Assembly (NCBI GenBank): GCA_049323755.1
Contig: JBMOPE010000013.1
Span: 1-64,000 of the forward strand
Direction: 5' to 3'
DNA: 64,000 bases
Origin: BRHc4a sp049323755
GTDB lineage: Bacteria; Bacillota; Desulfotomaculia; Desulfotomaculales; Desulfocucumaceae
Position numbers and translations under genes: made by a program. The stretch's first letter is position 1. Each line of letters begins with the position of its first letter. Below are positions 27,192-36,052 of this stretch, piece after piece. The notes beneath the pieces are model-generated. The model worked only from the letters and a program-made list of their open reading frames with translations, had not been told where the DNA came from and searched no databases.

Positions 27192-28655
27192 TTATGTACT
27201 TTGCGGAGTCATTGTAGAGGTTGCATCCACTGCAAGCTCTCCAAGCCTTTCTATAGCTTTCTCAACTTCATCAGACCATTTAACTGAACAGTTAAGCCGG
27301 AAATATCTTTTATAGTGCTGGCGGGATGAAAACAGGACACCTGGAGCAATTGATATTCCATCATTAATCGCTGCATGAGAAAGCACAACTGCATCATGTC
27401 CGGAAGGCAGCTCAACCCAAAGAAAATAGCCGCCCCGGGGGCTGGATGTCCTCGTCCCCCCTGGAAAGCACCGGGCTACCTTATTTTGGAACAACCCGAT
27501 ATTTTCCTCATATTGTTTTCGAAGACGGCGCAAATGACTTTTCAGCCCCCCATTTTTCAAATAAGAAGCCAGTGCCATTTGCAGGGCCGCAGGTGTGGCA
27601 AGCACCGACATTCCGTAACAGCGCCGGATGTCGTCTGTGTGCCGCCCCCCGGCCAGCCACGCCACCCGGTAGCCCGGCGCAAGCATTTTGCTAAAGCTTC
27701 CCACATAAAGCACAGTATTGGGAGATATTGCTTTTATAGGCCGCGGCCTGTATGAATCGAAGGTCAGCTCTCCAAATGTGTCATCCTCTATAACCGGAAG
27801 GCTGTGGCATGCACAAAGTTCAGCCAGTTTCTCTTTATTAACATCCGGCATGGAAGCCCCTGTCGGATTTGAATAGCTGGAAGACAAAAGCACACAGGCC
27901 GGACGGACCCCCTCCTGTAACAGGGTATGCAGCGTATTAACGTCCAGCCCGCTCTGAGGATTACATGGAATTTCAACGGCCCTCAGGCTGAAGAACTGCA
28001 GCAAGCCGTAAAAGCCGTAATATCCGGGTGATTCAACTGCAACAATATCACCGGGGCGGGCCACAGCCCTCAGGGCAAGCATCAAAGCCTGGGTTGCCCC
28101 ACTGGTAACAAGGATCTCATCCTCCCGGGTTATACACCCCGCCTCTATCATCCACTTTGAAATCATTTCCCGTAAAGATTCATCTCCACCCCCAATATTA
28201 TACCGGTTAAGATATTCCGGGCTACTACGGGCGACTCTGGCCAGATGTATGCTCAAATCATCATTTGGGAAATAATCAGGTGCAGGCATCCCGGCGCCCA
28301 GGGGAAAAACATCCCCTTTAAGGGACTGGATGGCGAGCCGCTCTATAGCCTCAGGAATTATCACGGCTTCAGTCCTCAGCTCAATACCGGACTGGCTGGC
28401 CTCGGGCGGTCTCACCCACGGGCGGGCGGAGCGGAGAATTTGGGGGCGAACATAGTAACCGCTTCGCGGCCTGCCTTCAATCAGCCCCATATCCTCCAGG
28501 CGGCGATACCCCTCCAGCACCGTCATAATGCTAACCCCCGCCTGTTTGGCCATCGAGCGGACAGAAGGCACACATTCACCATCCTTAAGTGTTCCTAAAC
28601 TGACAAGATCCTGTATTCTGCTGACAATCCGATCATATTTCTTAATAACCCTCAC
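27192..28655 (-). CDS. MocR-type GntR/aminotransferase fusion regulator
   Basis: This 487-residue protein has a GntR winged helix (about 8-70: VPSVRSMAKQAGVSIMTVLE) fused to a class I aminotransferase fold. The PLP lysine is K323 (VGSFSKMLAPGYR), with SNPTG at 262-266 and IEDDTFGEL at 289-297. Such regulators sense PLP or an amino acid and switch neighbouring genes. A perfect 10-bp inverted repeat lies in the divergent promoter region shared with the acetyltransferase gene. The GTG at 28,655 is the annotated start, although its ribosome site overlaps it. Confidence 0.93.
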   Translation of the reverse strand: MRVIKKYDRIVSRIQDLVSLGTLKDGECVPSVRSMAKQAGVSIMTVLEGYRRLEDMGLIEGRPRSGYYVRPQILRSARPWVRPPEASQSGIELRTEAVIIPEAIERLAIQSLKGDVFPLGAGMPAPDYFPNDDLSIHLARVARSSPEYLNRYNIGGGDESLREMISKWMIEAGCITREDEILVTSGATQALMLALRAVARPGDIVAVESPGYYGFYGLLQFFSLRAVEIPCNPQSGLDVNTLHTLLQEGVRPACVLLSSSYSNPTGASMPDVNKEKLAELCACHSLPVIEDDTFGELTFDSYRPRPIKAISPNTVLYVGSFSKMLAPGYRVAWLAGGRHTDDIRRCYGMSVLATPAALQMALASYLKNGGLKSHLRRLRKQYEENIGLFQNKVARCFPGGTRTSSPRGGYFLWVELPSGHDAVVLSHAAINDGISIAPGVLFSSRQHYKRYFRLNCSVKWSDEVEKAIERLGELAVDATSTMTPQST

Positions 28656-28685
28656 CCCCGCCCGAAGCTTATAATAGGCAAATAT

Positions 28686-28716
28686 ATAACAGTTGTATTA
28701 TTATTGCAACTGTTAT
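28686..28716. promoter_or_regulatory. Palindromic operator in the MocR/GNAT divergent promoter
   Basis: ATAACAGTTG (28,686-28,695) and CAACTGTTAT (28,707-28,716) are perfect 10-bp arms around an 11-bp AT-rich centre. The site is 31 bases before the MocR start and 100 bases before the acetyltransferase start, a natural place for MocR binding. Confidence 0.5.
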
Positions 28717-28815
28717 AGGCAATTTTTTTATAAACTGTACCTTTCTTTTGATAACTAATTGGAGATATCATCACTACACAGTAAAATTTAATCCACTATA
28801 GGGGAAGGTGATCAA

Positions 28816-29307
28816 ATGCCCGCCATTCGGGAAATGAAAAAGGAGGACCGTATCGAGGTTATAGATATCTTTAATTATTATGTTGAAAATAGTTATGCCG
28901 CTTATCCGGAGACAGTAATACCCTATGAATTCTTCGAAGAGATATTTATGAAGGCCGAAGGCTATCCCCGGGCAGTTATAGAAAATGAAGACGGTTTTAT
29001 TGCCGGTTTTGCCCTGCTAAGGCCGTATAATCCTATACCGGCTTTCAGAGACACCGCAGAGATTTCATACTTTGTCAAAACAGGTATGACTGGTCTGGGG
29101 CTGGGATCACTTATGTTAAATTTCCTGGTTGACAAGGCCCGGTTAATAGGCATAAAAAATATACTGGCCGGAATTTCCTCCTTAAATGAAGGCAGTATAC
29201 GGTTTCACAGCAAAAAGGGATTTAATGAATGCGGGCGGTTTAACGGTATAGGGATTAAAAAAGGGCATTATTTCGGTGTAGTTTGGATGCAGTTGGAAAT
29301 TAAATAA
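28816..29307 (+). CDS. GNAT-family N-acetyltransferase (phosphinothricin acetyltransferase-like)
   Basis: This 163-residue protein has the order of the Pat/MddA group: N-terminal MPAIREMKKEDRIEVIDIFN, a central FALLRPYNPIPAFRDTAEIS strand region, then the acetyl-CoA loop TGLGLGSLMLNFLVDKAR (about 94-111) and HSKKGFNECGRF. Members acetylate phosphinothricin, methionine derivatives or other amino compounds. The substrate here is unknown. It is divergent from the MocR gene and shares the palindromic operator. The ribosome site is GGAAGGTG. The stop codon is followed directly by a dispersed repeat. Confidence 0.85.
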   Translation: MPAIREMKKEDRIEVIDIFNYYVENSYAAYPETVIPYEFFEEIFMKAEGYPRAVIENEDGFIAGFALLRPYNPIPAFRDTAEISYFVKTGMTGLGLGSLMLNFLVDKARLIGIKNILAGISSLNEGSIRFHSKKGFNECGRFNGIGIKKGHYFGVVWMQLEIK

Positions 29308-29490
29308 ACGCCCTTCGGGCGTTGCCGCTCTGTATCTGCGGCAGTTATCAAGCATTTTTCATGGGTCCTTGGGATTGGGGATTAGGGATTGGGGATTAGG
29401 GATTGGGAAAAATTCAATTACTACATTTTGCCTATACAATCCCAATCCCCGATCTAACATTGTCTTTAGCCGGAGAGATCATCAGTTTGA
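29304..29490 (+). repeat. Dispersed intergenic repeat, copy A
   Basis: This copy contains hairpin 1 (CGCCC-TT-CGGGCG-type), hairpin 2 (GCCGC...GCGGC), the tract TTATCAAGCATTTTT, then GGGTCC and seven G-runs in heptad spacing (GGGATTGGGGATTAGGG), a complementary AATCCCAATCCCC, and TTAGCCGGAGAGATCATCAG at the end. It begins at the acetyltransferase stop codon. Copies B, C and D share the first half, and copy D also shares the last 20 bases. Confidence 0.75.
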
Positions 29491-29544
29491 TGGGGATGAT
29501 CCAACTTCCAACCTCCGGCCTCCAACTTCTAATTTAGGGTGGCT

Positions 29545-31851
29545 TCAATGTCTTTTACCAAAAATATTCTTGTTAAGAAAATGGTTGTCGTTTACTACGT
29601 ATGTCCAGGTGGCTGACGGACTTTTCAGTCCCTCCCTCTCCAGGTCAATGCCCTTGTCAGTTATCTTTACATTTTTCAAGGTTTTAATTATTTCTCGCTC
29701 TATCCTAAGGGGTAATTCCTCAAATTCCTTTATCACAAGCTTATGAAATTCATCCAGGGGGTTTTTCATGCTCAGGCTCACGAGATGTATTCCTTCCCTG
29801 ATGTATGCCACATAATCCAGGTAGTCGGCCCAGCACCGGTCTATGTGGAAAAGAGTGATATGCATTTCAGCTCTTTGCAGGGTTTGTCTGCCGACGGTCC
29901 TGATTAAGCTGTTATAGCGTTCTGGCTCCCTGGCAGAAAAAAGCTGAAGCCGGTCCTCATTCATTAAAACATCCCGGCGCCATTTGTGAATTATACGGCG
30001 CTGCTGCTCTAATATATACGAATATTTATTAAGAGTCTTACGCATGTCAAAATTCTGTCCGTTCACAACACGCTGGACATGATCTATTCTCCTGTTTATG
30101 ACTGCCGCTTCCAATGGCTCATCCTGCTTTAATGAGCGGTACCGGCAAGGAATTGCACTATCAATGCCGAAACGCTTTAAAAGGTCATCCTCCAGGCTTA
30201 TAAAAAACCTTGAAGAACCGGGATCGCCCTGTCTGCCGGCGCGTCCTCTCAGCTGGTTGTCAACCCTTACACTCTCAAACCTGTTAGTGCCTATAACATA
30301 TAGTCCCCCAAGCCCTGCCACCTTTGCCCACTCTTCCGGCCTGCCGCCTCCCAGGCGAATGTCAACTCCGCGTCCCGCCATATTTGTAGAAACGGTTACT
30401 GCCCCATACTCACCGGCCCTGGCAATAATCTCCGCCTCCATCTCATCATTTCTTGCATTCAGGACACTGCACTGAATTCCCGCCCTTATCAGACGTTCAG
30501 CCAGCATATCTGACTCTTCCACACTGGCAGTCCCTATCAGGATCGGCCGTCCGGTTGCATGGATATGAACAACCTCCTCAATTAGCGCCTTATATTTGGC
30601 CTCCTTATGGGTAAAAACCACGTCCGGCTGGTCTATTCTTATACAGGGGCGATTTGGGGGTATTGTTACAACCTCCAGGCTGTACGTCTCTCTAAACTCT
30701 TCTACTGATGTTTGAGCTGTGGCTGTCATGCCGCAAATCCCGGGATATAGACCTAAAAAGTGCTGCAGGGTAATGCTGCCCAAAACTCTGCCCTCCGACT
30801 GCAGGATTAGCCCCTCCTTGGCCTCAACAGCAGCCTGCAGCCCGCCGGGCCACTGCCTTCTGTCAGCAATACGGCCTGTGAGCTCATCTACAAGCTCAAC
30901 CCTGCCATTGCGTATAATATAATCCACATCCCTTTTCAGAAGTATCCCGGCATGAAGCGCGCAGTACAGATCCGTCAGCAGGTCAATGTTTTCCGTGTCA
31001 TATAAATTGCCGCAGCCGGTAATGTCCTCAACTTTATCTGCACCCGCTTCAGTAAGGTAAACATTTCTCTTATACTCATCGGTTTCATAGTCAATACCAT
31101 ACTCAAGACTCCTTACTATCCTAACCATCCCTTCAGGGCCGCTCCCCTTGGCGGGGATCTTTCCGGCAATAACAAGCGGAACCCTGGCCTCATCTATAAG
31201 GATGGAATCGGCCTCATCAGCCACCGCAAAATTAAACGGGCGGTGGACCGGTGAATCTTTCCCGTAGCAAAGGGAATCCCGAAGGTAATCAAACCCTGCC
31301 TCCCTGCCGGACACATAGGTGACAGCAGAGTTATAGGCAGCCCGCCTTTCCTTCATGCTCATGCCCTCTTTTACAAAGCCAGCCGACAGCCCCAGGAATC
31401 TGTATAAAGGACCCATCCAATCTGCATCACGCCTGGCAAGGTAGTCATTAAAGGCAAGAATGTGAACCCCTTTGCCCAAAAGGGCATTCAGATAGGCAGG
31501 CAGCACCGCCACAAGCGTTTTGCCCTCACCTGTCTGCATTTCCACGAGATTGCCCTGGTGCAGCGCTATCCCTGCAATTACCTGTACATCATAGGGCCGT
31601 ATTCCAAGAACCCTCCATGAAGCCTCACAAACCAGGGCAAAGGCCTCCACCAGCAAATCATCCATTGATGCGCCATTCCCTGCCTCGCGGATAAGCTCCC
31701 GGGACCGTACTTTTATTTGACAGCTGTCCAGCTTTTCAATATTTATTTTTTTTATTTTATCCAGAAGCTGATAATACGGCTTCAGCTTATTTTTTGCCAG
31801 ACCTTCTCCAACATTGGAGAATAATTTTCCAATCCCTGATAAAATATGCAA
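29545..31851 (-). CDS. secA2: SecA2-type translocase ATPase
   Basis: This 768-residue SecA-family motor has Walker A MQTGEGKT (105-112), the DEAD-like ADEADSILIDEAR box, the helicase motif NMAGRGVDIRLGGG and LRGRAGRQGDPG. It is shorter than canonical SecA (about 830-900 aa) and ends without the C-terminal CxCx8CH zinc site that binds SecB and lipids, as in accessory SecA2 proteins. It should drive export of a subset of proteins through SecYEG. No accessory SecY2 or Asp genes are nearby. The start is TTG at 31,851 with GGAGGG 10 bases upstream. Confidence 0.85.
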   Translation of the reverse strand: MHILSGIGKLFSNVGEGLAKNKLKPYYQLLDKIKKINIEKLDSCQIKVRSRELIREAGNGASMDDLLVEAFALVCEASWRVLGIRPYDVQVIAGIALHQGNLVEMQTGEGKTLVAVLPAYLNALLGKGVHILAFNDYLARRDADWMGPLYRFLGLSAGFVKEGMSMKERRAAYNSAVTYVSGREAGFDYLRDSLCYGKDSPVHRPFNFAVADEADSILIDEARVPLVIAGKIPAKGSGPEGMVRIVRSLEYGIDYETDEYKRNVYLTEAGADKVEDITGCGNLYDTENIDLLTDLYCALHAGILLKRDVDYIIRNGRVELVDELTGRIADRRQWPGGLQAAVEAKEGLILQSEGRVLGSITLQHFLGLYPGICGMTATAQTSVEEFRETYSLEVVTIPPNRPCIRIDQPDVVFTHKEAKYKALIEEVVHIHATGRPILIGTASVEESDMLAERLIRAGIQCSVLNARNDEMEAEIIARAGEYGAVTVSTNMAGRGVDIRLGGGRPEEWAKVAGLGGLYVIGTNRFESVRVDNQLRGRAGRQGDPGSSRFFISLEDDLLKRFGIDSAIPCRYRSLKQDEPLEAAVINRRIDHVQRVVNGQNFDMRKTLNKYSYILEQQRRIIHKWRRDVLMNEDRLQLFSAREPERYNSLIRTVGRQTLQRAEMHITLFHIDRCWADYLDYVAYIREGIHLVSLSMKNPLDEFHKLVIKEFEELPLRIEREIIKTLKNVKITDKGIDLEREGLKSPSATWTYVVNDNHFLNKNIFGKRH

Positions 31852-31929
31852 TATTTAATTACCCTCCCTGAAAATCATAGCATTAATAATACAAGCGAAA
31901 TCCAACCGGCTCTTTCGCTTATTGTAGGA

Positions 31930-32256
31930 CTAGCTATGATTTGCAGCAGGGTATTCAGGCCTTTTATTCATTTGGAAGAGAATGAAGATGAGAATACTGG
32001 TAAAGTAGATTATTTCGGGGGAAATATTCCTATATGCTGATACATTGGGAGAAAGGGAAGAAAAAAGCATACTGGCGCTGATGAGTGAAATAAGTATAGT
32101 ATACTTATAAATTGCCACAGTAATTTCATAGGCACAAAAAAAACCACCTGCTGAAAACCTGACTGGTTTTTCTGCGGCAATATTAAAGAGTCCCGCCAAT
32201 AATACTGGCAGGCATATAAAACTAAACAATACTATTAACAGGTCATAAAAAACCAT
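31930..32256 (-). CDS. Small hydrophobic membrane protein
   Basis: This 108-residue protein has three or four likely membrane segments (LLIVLFSFICLPVLLAGLF; YTILISLISASMLFSSL; IIYFTSILIFILFQM). No family is recognised. The ribosome site is weak (GAAGTGAT). It lies between secA2 and a lipoprotein gene on the same strand. It could be a real small gene or a remnant. Confidence 0.5.
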   Translation of the reverse strand: MVFYDLLIVLFSFICLPVLLAGLFNIAAEKPVRFSAGGFFCAYEITVAIYKYTILISLISASMLFSSLSPNVSAYRNISPEIIYFTSILIFILFQMNKRPEYPAANHS

Positions 32257-32371
32257 AAACAGATCACTTCTTGATGTCTTATAATTTTAAGAAATATTCA
32301 CCTTAATTATATCATAATGGCTTTACAGGGTTATATCAGGTTATGCTAACCAAAGCGCCAGGCAGCAGGGC

Positions 32372-33811
32372 CTACTCCAGTGCCTGGTAAAAATCCTCTC
32401 CCAGCAGCGCCACATCTATAGATGCGAAGAAGCTTTCATTTTCAATAAGGGTGCCCTTATTGAAAATAACATGTATCATGTATTCGTCGTAATAAAACAA
32501 TCCCTTTTGGGCCAGGGCTTCATAGTTTTCCAGGTTTGCCTTCCCATGCCCCATTTCGCGAAGCTGTCTGTTAACCTCGCCAAGTATTGTCTTATGGCAG
32601 CCCGGCATGCCTGCAAGCACTTCTTTAAAGGAAAACTCCCTTCCATTTTTTATGTCATAACAGTACGAGCTTAGCCGGAATACATGATCTCTGCCGGGAA
32701 TGAATTCTACATCCCTTTCCACAATGCACACTTTTCCGGCAAAATTGGCGGCCCTTTCGGTATGCCTTGTTTTAACGGGCATAGGCCCCCCCTCTTTTAA
32801 CTGAACTGCTGCAGCCTCTTTTATAAACCTGTCGTCGTTAATAAACTCCCTTGCCCTTTCCTCCATTTTCCTGTTAAGCTTTTCTTCAAATGCCTTATCA
32901 GAAAGCCCCCTAAATTCAAAATAATTTGCCTCTGTGGTATATCCTTTTCCTGAATCCCCCAGCCTTTTATTAACTATCTCCAGGTCATTTGGGAGCCACT
33001 TTCTTTTTAGCCTTTCTGCAGTATAAAGCTTTTTGCCGGGTGCAGCGTACCTGTCATAAACCTCAATAAAACCACCAAGCTTATGAAAAGGTATCCTGAA
33101 TTCATTGCTGAAATCATGCGAATAAAACCAGCCATTATCCGGATTAAAGCATATTACAAGCTCACTCTCATTAATAAAAAACTCCTCGCTGCCGGTAATG
33201 CCCGGGAAAGGCCTGACCAGGCTGGACTCGTCGAGGTTTTCCCTTATAATCCGCTCTGTAATGGCGCTGTTAACCAGGCCTTGGTAATCAGCGTCCTTTA
33301 CGAACAGATCCTTTAGTTTTAGCCTGTTCCCGGTATTAAGGTCATATACATAAGCCTTAACCCACGTTTTGTGATTGACGCTATCAACAACATGAAAGTA
33401 ATGGCAAACACTAAGTATGTTATTGTAATTACCGTGAACATTATATCCCCCGTGCTGCATTTCAGGAGTTCTGCCGGTTTTTCCACCCCCGTTTGCCGTC
33501 CCTGGGGCTGATAAAACACCGGTATAGGCGGCAACAGTATTTTTAATCTCAGCGTTTATCTTCTCCTGTATTGCCTTATCAAGTAAACCTTCAATTTCAG
33601 GGTAGAATACCTCGAGATTATCCTGCAACCGCCTCTCATTGATACTAACTCCGTTTTCAACCAGGTAGGTTTTATCACTTTTTACCGGACTGGCTGAAAT
33701 TGTGCTGACAGTTTCCTGCCGGGCCGGCTCCACAGGCTGCTGCCTGCTTAAGGAGCCGCAGGCCGGGATAAAAAAGGTCAGAGCTAAAATTAATACGTAT
33801 TTTCTAATCAT
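32372..33811 (-). CDS. Lipoprotein with DUF4163/DUF3298-type domains
   Basis: This 479-residue protein has an N-terminal lipobox (FFIPACGS, cysteine about 18). It contains two similar halves, each pairing a beta-rich start (LEVFYPEIEGLLDKAIQEKIN; VEFIPGRDHVFRLSSYCYD) with GNRLKLKDLF or GREFSFKEVL and a final F-x-E/D-G-D stretch, as in DUF4163-DUF3298 proteins such as RsiV and PdaC. Those bind peptidoglycan fragments or lysozyme outside the membrane. It follows a PstS-like lipoprotein gene by 10 bases and is probably co-transcribed with it. Confidence 0.75.
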   Translation of the reverse strand: MIRKYVLILALTFFIPACGSLSRQQPVEPARQETVSTISASPVKSDKTYLVENGVSINERRLQDNLEVFYPEIEGLLDKAIQEKINAEIKNTVAAYTGVLSAPGTANGGGKTGRTPEMQHGGYNVHGNYNNILSVCHYFHVVDSVNHKTWVKAYVYDLNTGNRLKLKDLFVKDADYQGLVNSAITERIIRENLDESSLVRPFPGITGSEEFFINESELVICFNPDNGWFYSHDFSNEFRIPFHKLGGFIEVYDRYAAPGKKLYTAERLKRKWLPNDLEIVNKRLGDSGKGYTTEANYFEFRGLSDKAFEEKLNRKMEERAREFINDDRFIKEAAAVQLKEGGPMPVKTRHTERAANFAGKVCIVERDVEFIPGRDHVFRLSSYCYDIKNGREFSFKEVLAGMPGCHKTILGEVNRQLREMGHGKANLENYEALAQKGLFYYDEYMIHVIFNKGTLIENESFFASIDVALLGEDFYQALE

Positions 33812-33821
33812 CCGGCCAACC

Positions 33822-34691
33822 TCACTTTACCGGCACATACCCGGCATTCTCCACCAGTGCCTGGCCCTCCTTACTCAGAACCCATTTCAAAAGCTTTCTT
33901 GCCGGGCTGTTTTCCGGCTCACTCTTTCTGATTACCGCGTAATAAGCTATTGAAAAGGGATATTCCCCTCTCATTATGCTTTTCTTTTCGGGCTTAACCC
34001 CGTTTATGCCAATCATCTTTATGGTATCCTTATTGTACATATCCCGCGCATAATAGTATACGGAATACCCCAGCGCCCTGTCGGAATTGTCATAGCCCGC
34101 CACCTTTTCAATAAGGTCGCCCATGCCTGCCGGGACATATTCTTTCCTGGGCTCCGCCATTTTCAGGTTTTTCATAACCATATTCTCCATAATAGTCTGG
34201 CTGCCGGAGTTCCTGGGCCTCTGGTAAGCAACTATCTCCCTGTCCGGTCCCCCGGCTTCCTTCCAGTTTACTATACTGCCCTGGTATATTCCCTGTACCT
34301 GCTCCACTGTCAGAGTATCTACAGGGTTTTTAACATTTACAAGGAAAACAAATGCATCCTTAACCACCGGCACAACCTCAAGATCGATGTTTTTCTCCTT
34401 TGCCAGGGCCAGTTCATCCGGTGAGGGCTCGGTAACAAAGATAATGTCCGCACTGCCCTCTATAAGGTTTACGTATGCTCTGTGAGTTTTATTATGCTTA
34501 ACAAACTGTTTTGCCTCCTCGCCGCTCATGCCAAGGAGCCCGGAAGCCAGACCCTCGGAAAGAGGTATTGTTACCGTTGAGCCATCCACCCTGGGATAAC
34601 TGTCCCTGGTAAAGGGCTCCTTTTTCTCCTGCCCGCACCCGGCGATTATGAAAAGCAGCAATACAGCCAGAGTAATAATACTTTTTCTCAC
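33822..34691 (-). CDS. PstS-like substrate-binding lipoprotein
   Basis: This 289-residue lipoprotein (lipobox IAGC near residue 19) is of the phosphate/PBP-like domain family. VDGSTVTIPLSEGLA replaces the usual GSGSS loop, followed by DIIFVTEPSPDEL, NSGSQTIMENMV and GYSVYYYARDMY. No permease or ATPase gene is adjacent, so it may be an orphan sensor or binding protein rather than part of an importer. The start is GTG with AGGAGG 8 bases upstream. It is co-directional with the DUF4163-type lipoprotein 10 bases downstream. Confidence 0.8.
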   Translation of the reverse strand: MRKSIITLAVLLLFIIAGCGQEKKEPFTRDSYPRVDGSTVTIPLSEGLASGLLGMSGEEAKQFVKHNKTHRAYVNLIEGSADIIFVTEPSPDELALAKEKNIDLEVVPVVKDAFVFLVNVKNPVDTLTVEQVQGIYQGSIVNWKEAGGPDREIVAYQRPRNSGSQTIMENMVMKNLKMAEPRKEYVPAGMGDLIEKVAGYDNSDRALGYSVYYYARDMYNKDTIKMIGINGVKPEKKSIMRGEYPFSIAYYAVIRKSEPENSPARKLLKWVLSKEGQALVENAGYVPVK

Positions 34692-34849
34692 TGATTAAAC
34701 CTCCTGCAATCATTTTACCCATAATGTTAAGACGCAAATTTTACCAGTGGTGTTCCACCCTGAGTACCGTATGTGGAAAACATTATGTTACAATAAGTGA
34801 GTGAATATCATAATTTGCAATTTAGTAAAAGGAAGGCCCGGTTTGCAAT

Positions 34850-35713
34850 ATGAGAATTCTTTATCTTTTACTGACGGCATTTGTATTACTAATTAGCGCC
34901 TCCTGCGTTAAAATTGACAGTACGGCAGTTACCGGGGTTAACAGTGCCCCCCCGGAGCAACTGATTAATCAGGCTGGCGGGACAGTGGCGGAAAGAATAG
35001 CGCCCCCAAAAGAATTTACAAGAATTGAAGCCGAGGCGGGTTCCTTCGGCCAGTACCTGAGAAACCTTCCTCTTAAGCCCCACGGGTCTGAGGTAAAGTA
35101 TTACAACGGTTCTGTGAAACAAAGGGACTCCCACGCGGCGGTGATTGACCTGGACGTGGGTGACAGAGACCTACAGCAGTGCGCCGACGCGGTTATACGG
35201 CTCAGGGCCGAGTACCTGTACGGAAAAGGGCAGTATAACAAAATTCATTTTAACTTTACCAATGGATTTAATGCTGACTATTCCAGGTGGATGCAGGGAA
35301 ACAGGATTGTGGTGGAAAATAATAATGCCTACTGGGTCAGTAAAACGGGCTATTCTAAAGACTATAACAGCTTCAGGAAATATCTGGACATGGTATTTGC
35401 CTACGCGGGAACACTCTCTCTGTCCATGGAAATGCAAAAGGTTTCTATTGAGGATATAAAGATAGGAGACGTGTTTCTTAAGGGCGAGGACCCGGGCCAC
35501 TGTGTAATAATAATAGACATGGCGGAGGATAAGGCCACGGGGGAGAAAGTGTTCCTCATAGCGCAAAGCTATATGCCCGCCCAGGATATACATATTCTTA
35601 AAAATCCCGGCGACCAAATAATAAGCCCCTGGTATCCGGTGGATTTCGGGGAAACACTGAAAACTCCCGAGTGGACCTTTAATAAAAGCCAGCTTTTCAG
35701 ATTTCGGGAATAA
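34850..35713 (+). CDS. DUF4846 lipoprotein
   Basis: This 287-residue protein has a lipobox (LISASC, cysteine about 19) and the DUF4846 pattern: FGQYLRNLPLKPHGSEVKYY, QRDSHAAVIDLDVGDRDLQQCADAV, EYLYGKGQYNKIHFNFTNG and GDVFLKGEDPGHCVIIIDMA. The GHCVIIID stretch resembles the active-site Cys/His region of CHAP/NlpC-like folds, but activity is unproven. It stands alone, followed by the promoter of the putative ncRNA. Confidence 0.85.
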   Translation: MRILYLLLTAFVLLISASCVKIDSTAVTGVNSAPPEQLINQAGGTVAERIAPPKEFTRIEAEAGSFGQYLRNLPLKPHGSEVKYYNGSVKQRDSHAAVIDLDVGDRDLQQCADAVIRLRAEYLYGKGQYNKIHFNFTNGFNADYSRWMQGNRIVVENNNAYWVSKTGYSKDYNSFRKYLDMVFAYAGTLSLSMEMQKVSIEDIKIGDVFLKGEDPGHCVIIIDMAEDKATGEKVFLIAQSYMPAQDIHILKNPGDQIISPWYPVDFGETLKTPEWTFNKSQLFRFRE

Positions 35714-35728
35714 TAATTTGCACATGTA

Positions 35729-35757
35729 TTGCCTTTTCTGTTTTAGTAAGATATAAT
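35729..35757 (+). promoter_or_regulatory. Sigma-A-type promoter of the putative ncRNA
   Basis: TTGCCT (35,729-35,734) and TATAAT (35,752-35,757) are separated by exactly 17 bp, giving a start near 35,765. No open frame begins directly behind it. Confidence 0.7.
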
Positions 35758-35764
35758 ATTTCCA

Positions 35765-35971
35765 TTATTGATCAGGAGTTTTGCAGTATGTCTGAGCGTG
35801 TGCTTAACTAGCCAATTTTATATTGGTCCGCGTATGCGGGCCTGAAAAATTCCATGGCACCCTTCAAGGGTAGTTTTGCCGTGTGATTTTTCAGGTGCTG
35901 GTTAAGAGACACACAGGGCTTTTTAATCAATACAGGCAAAAAATGCCGTGCCGGTGTCGCACGGGTTTTTT
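35765..35971 (+). ncRNA. Putative structured RNA upstream of mutS2
   Basis: About 207 nt between a strong promoter and an intrinsic terminator fold into a branched structure readable by eye. Outer helices are 35,766-35,772 with 35,926-35,932, and 35,798-35,812 with 35,897-35,914 (15 pairs including a G-U, 3-nt bulge). The multiloop holds hairpins CCAAT/ATTGG (35,812-35,826) and CCGC/GCGG (35,828-35,839), and a long arm of CCTGAAAAAT (35,841-35,850) with ATTTTTCAGG (35,886-35,895), extended by CATGGCA/TGCCGTG and a CCC/GGG tip. No coding frame explains it. It does not match the riboswitch, 6S, SRP, tmRNA or T-box signatures I know. It could be a stand-alone sRNA or a leader for mutS2. Confidence 0.65.
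35946..35971 (+). terminator. Terminator 1 after the putative ncRNA
   Basis: CCGTGC (35,946-35,951) and GCACGG (35,959-35,964) form a 6-bp GC-rich stem with a 7-nt loop followed by GTTTTTT. Confidence 0.85.
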
Positions 35972-35985
35972 ATGCCCATTTTGAG

Positions 35986-36021
35986 GCCATAGACGGGTGT
36001 GTTTCCGTTCATGGCTTTTTT
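35986..36021 (+). terminator. Terminator 2 before mutS2
   Basis: GCCATAGACGG (35,986-35,996) pairs with CCGTTCATGGC (36,005-36,015) with a small internal mismatch, followed by TTTTTT. It lies 32 bases before the mutS2 start, so mutS2 expression from the upstream promoter would require read-through of two terminators. Confidence 0.8.
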
Positions 36022-36052
36022 ATTTCCAAAATTAGAAAGGGGTTTTAAATAA

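Noticed and set aside
29370..29407. Telomere-like (GGGATTA-type) array as a chromosome or plasmid end
   Set aside because: The same G-tract recurs inside dispersed repeats flanked by genes on both sides, so it is internal.
35765..35971. Known RNA classes (6S, SRP, tmRNA, T-box, SAM, cobalamin, c-di-GMP riboswitches)
   Set aside because: None of their diagnostic sequence blocks was found, and a branched multiloop does not fit the single-rod 6S fold.
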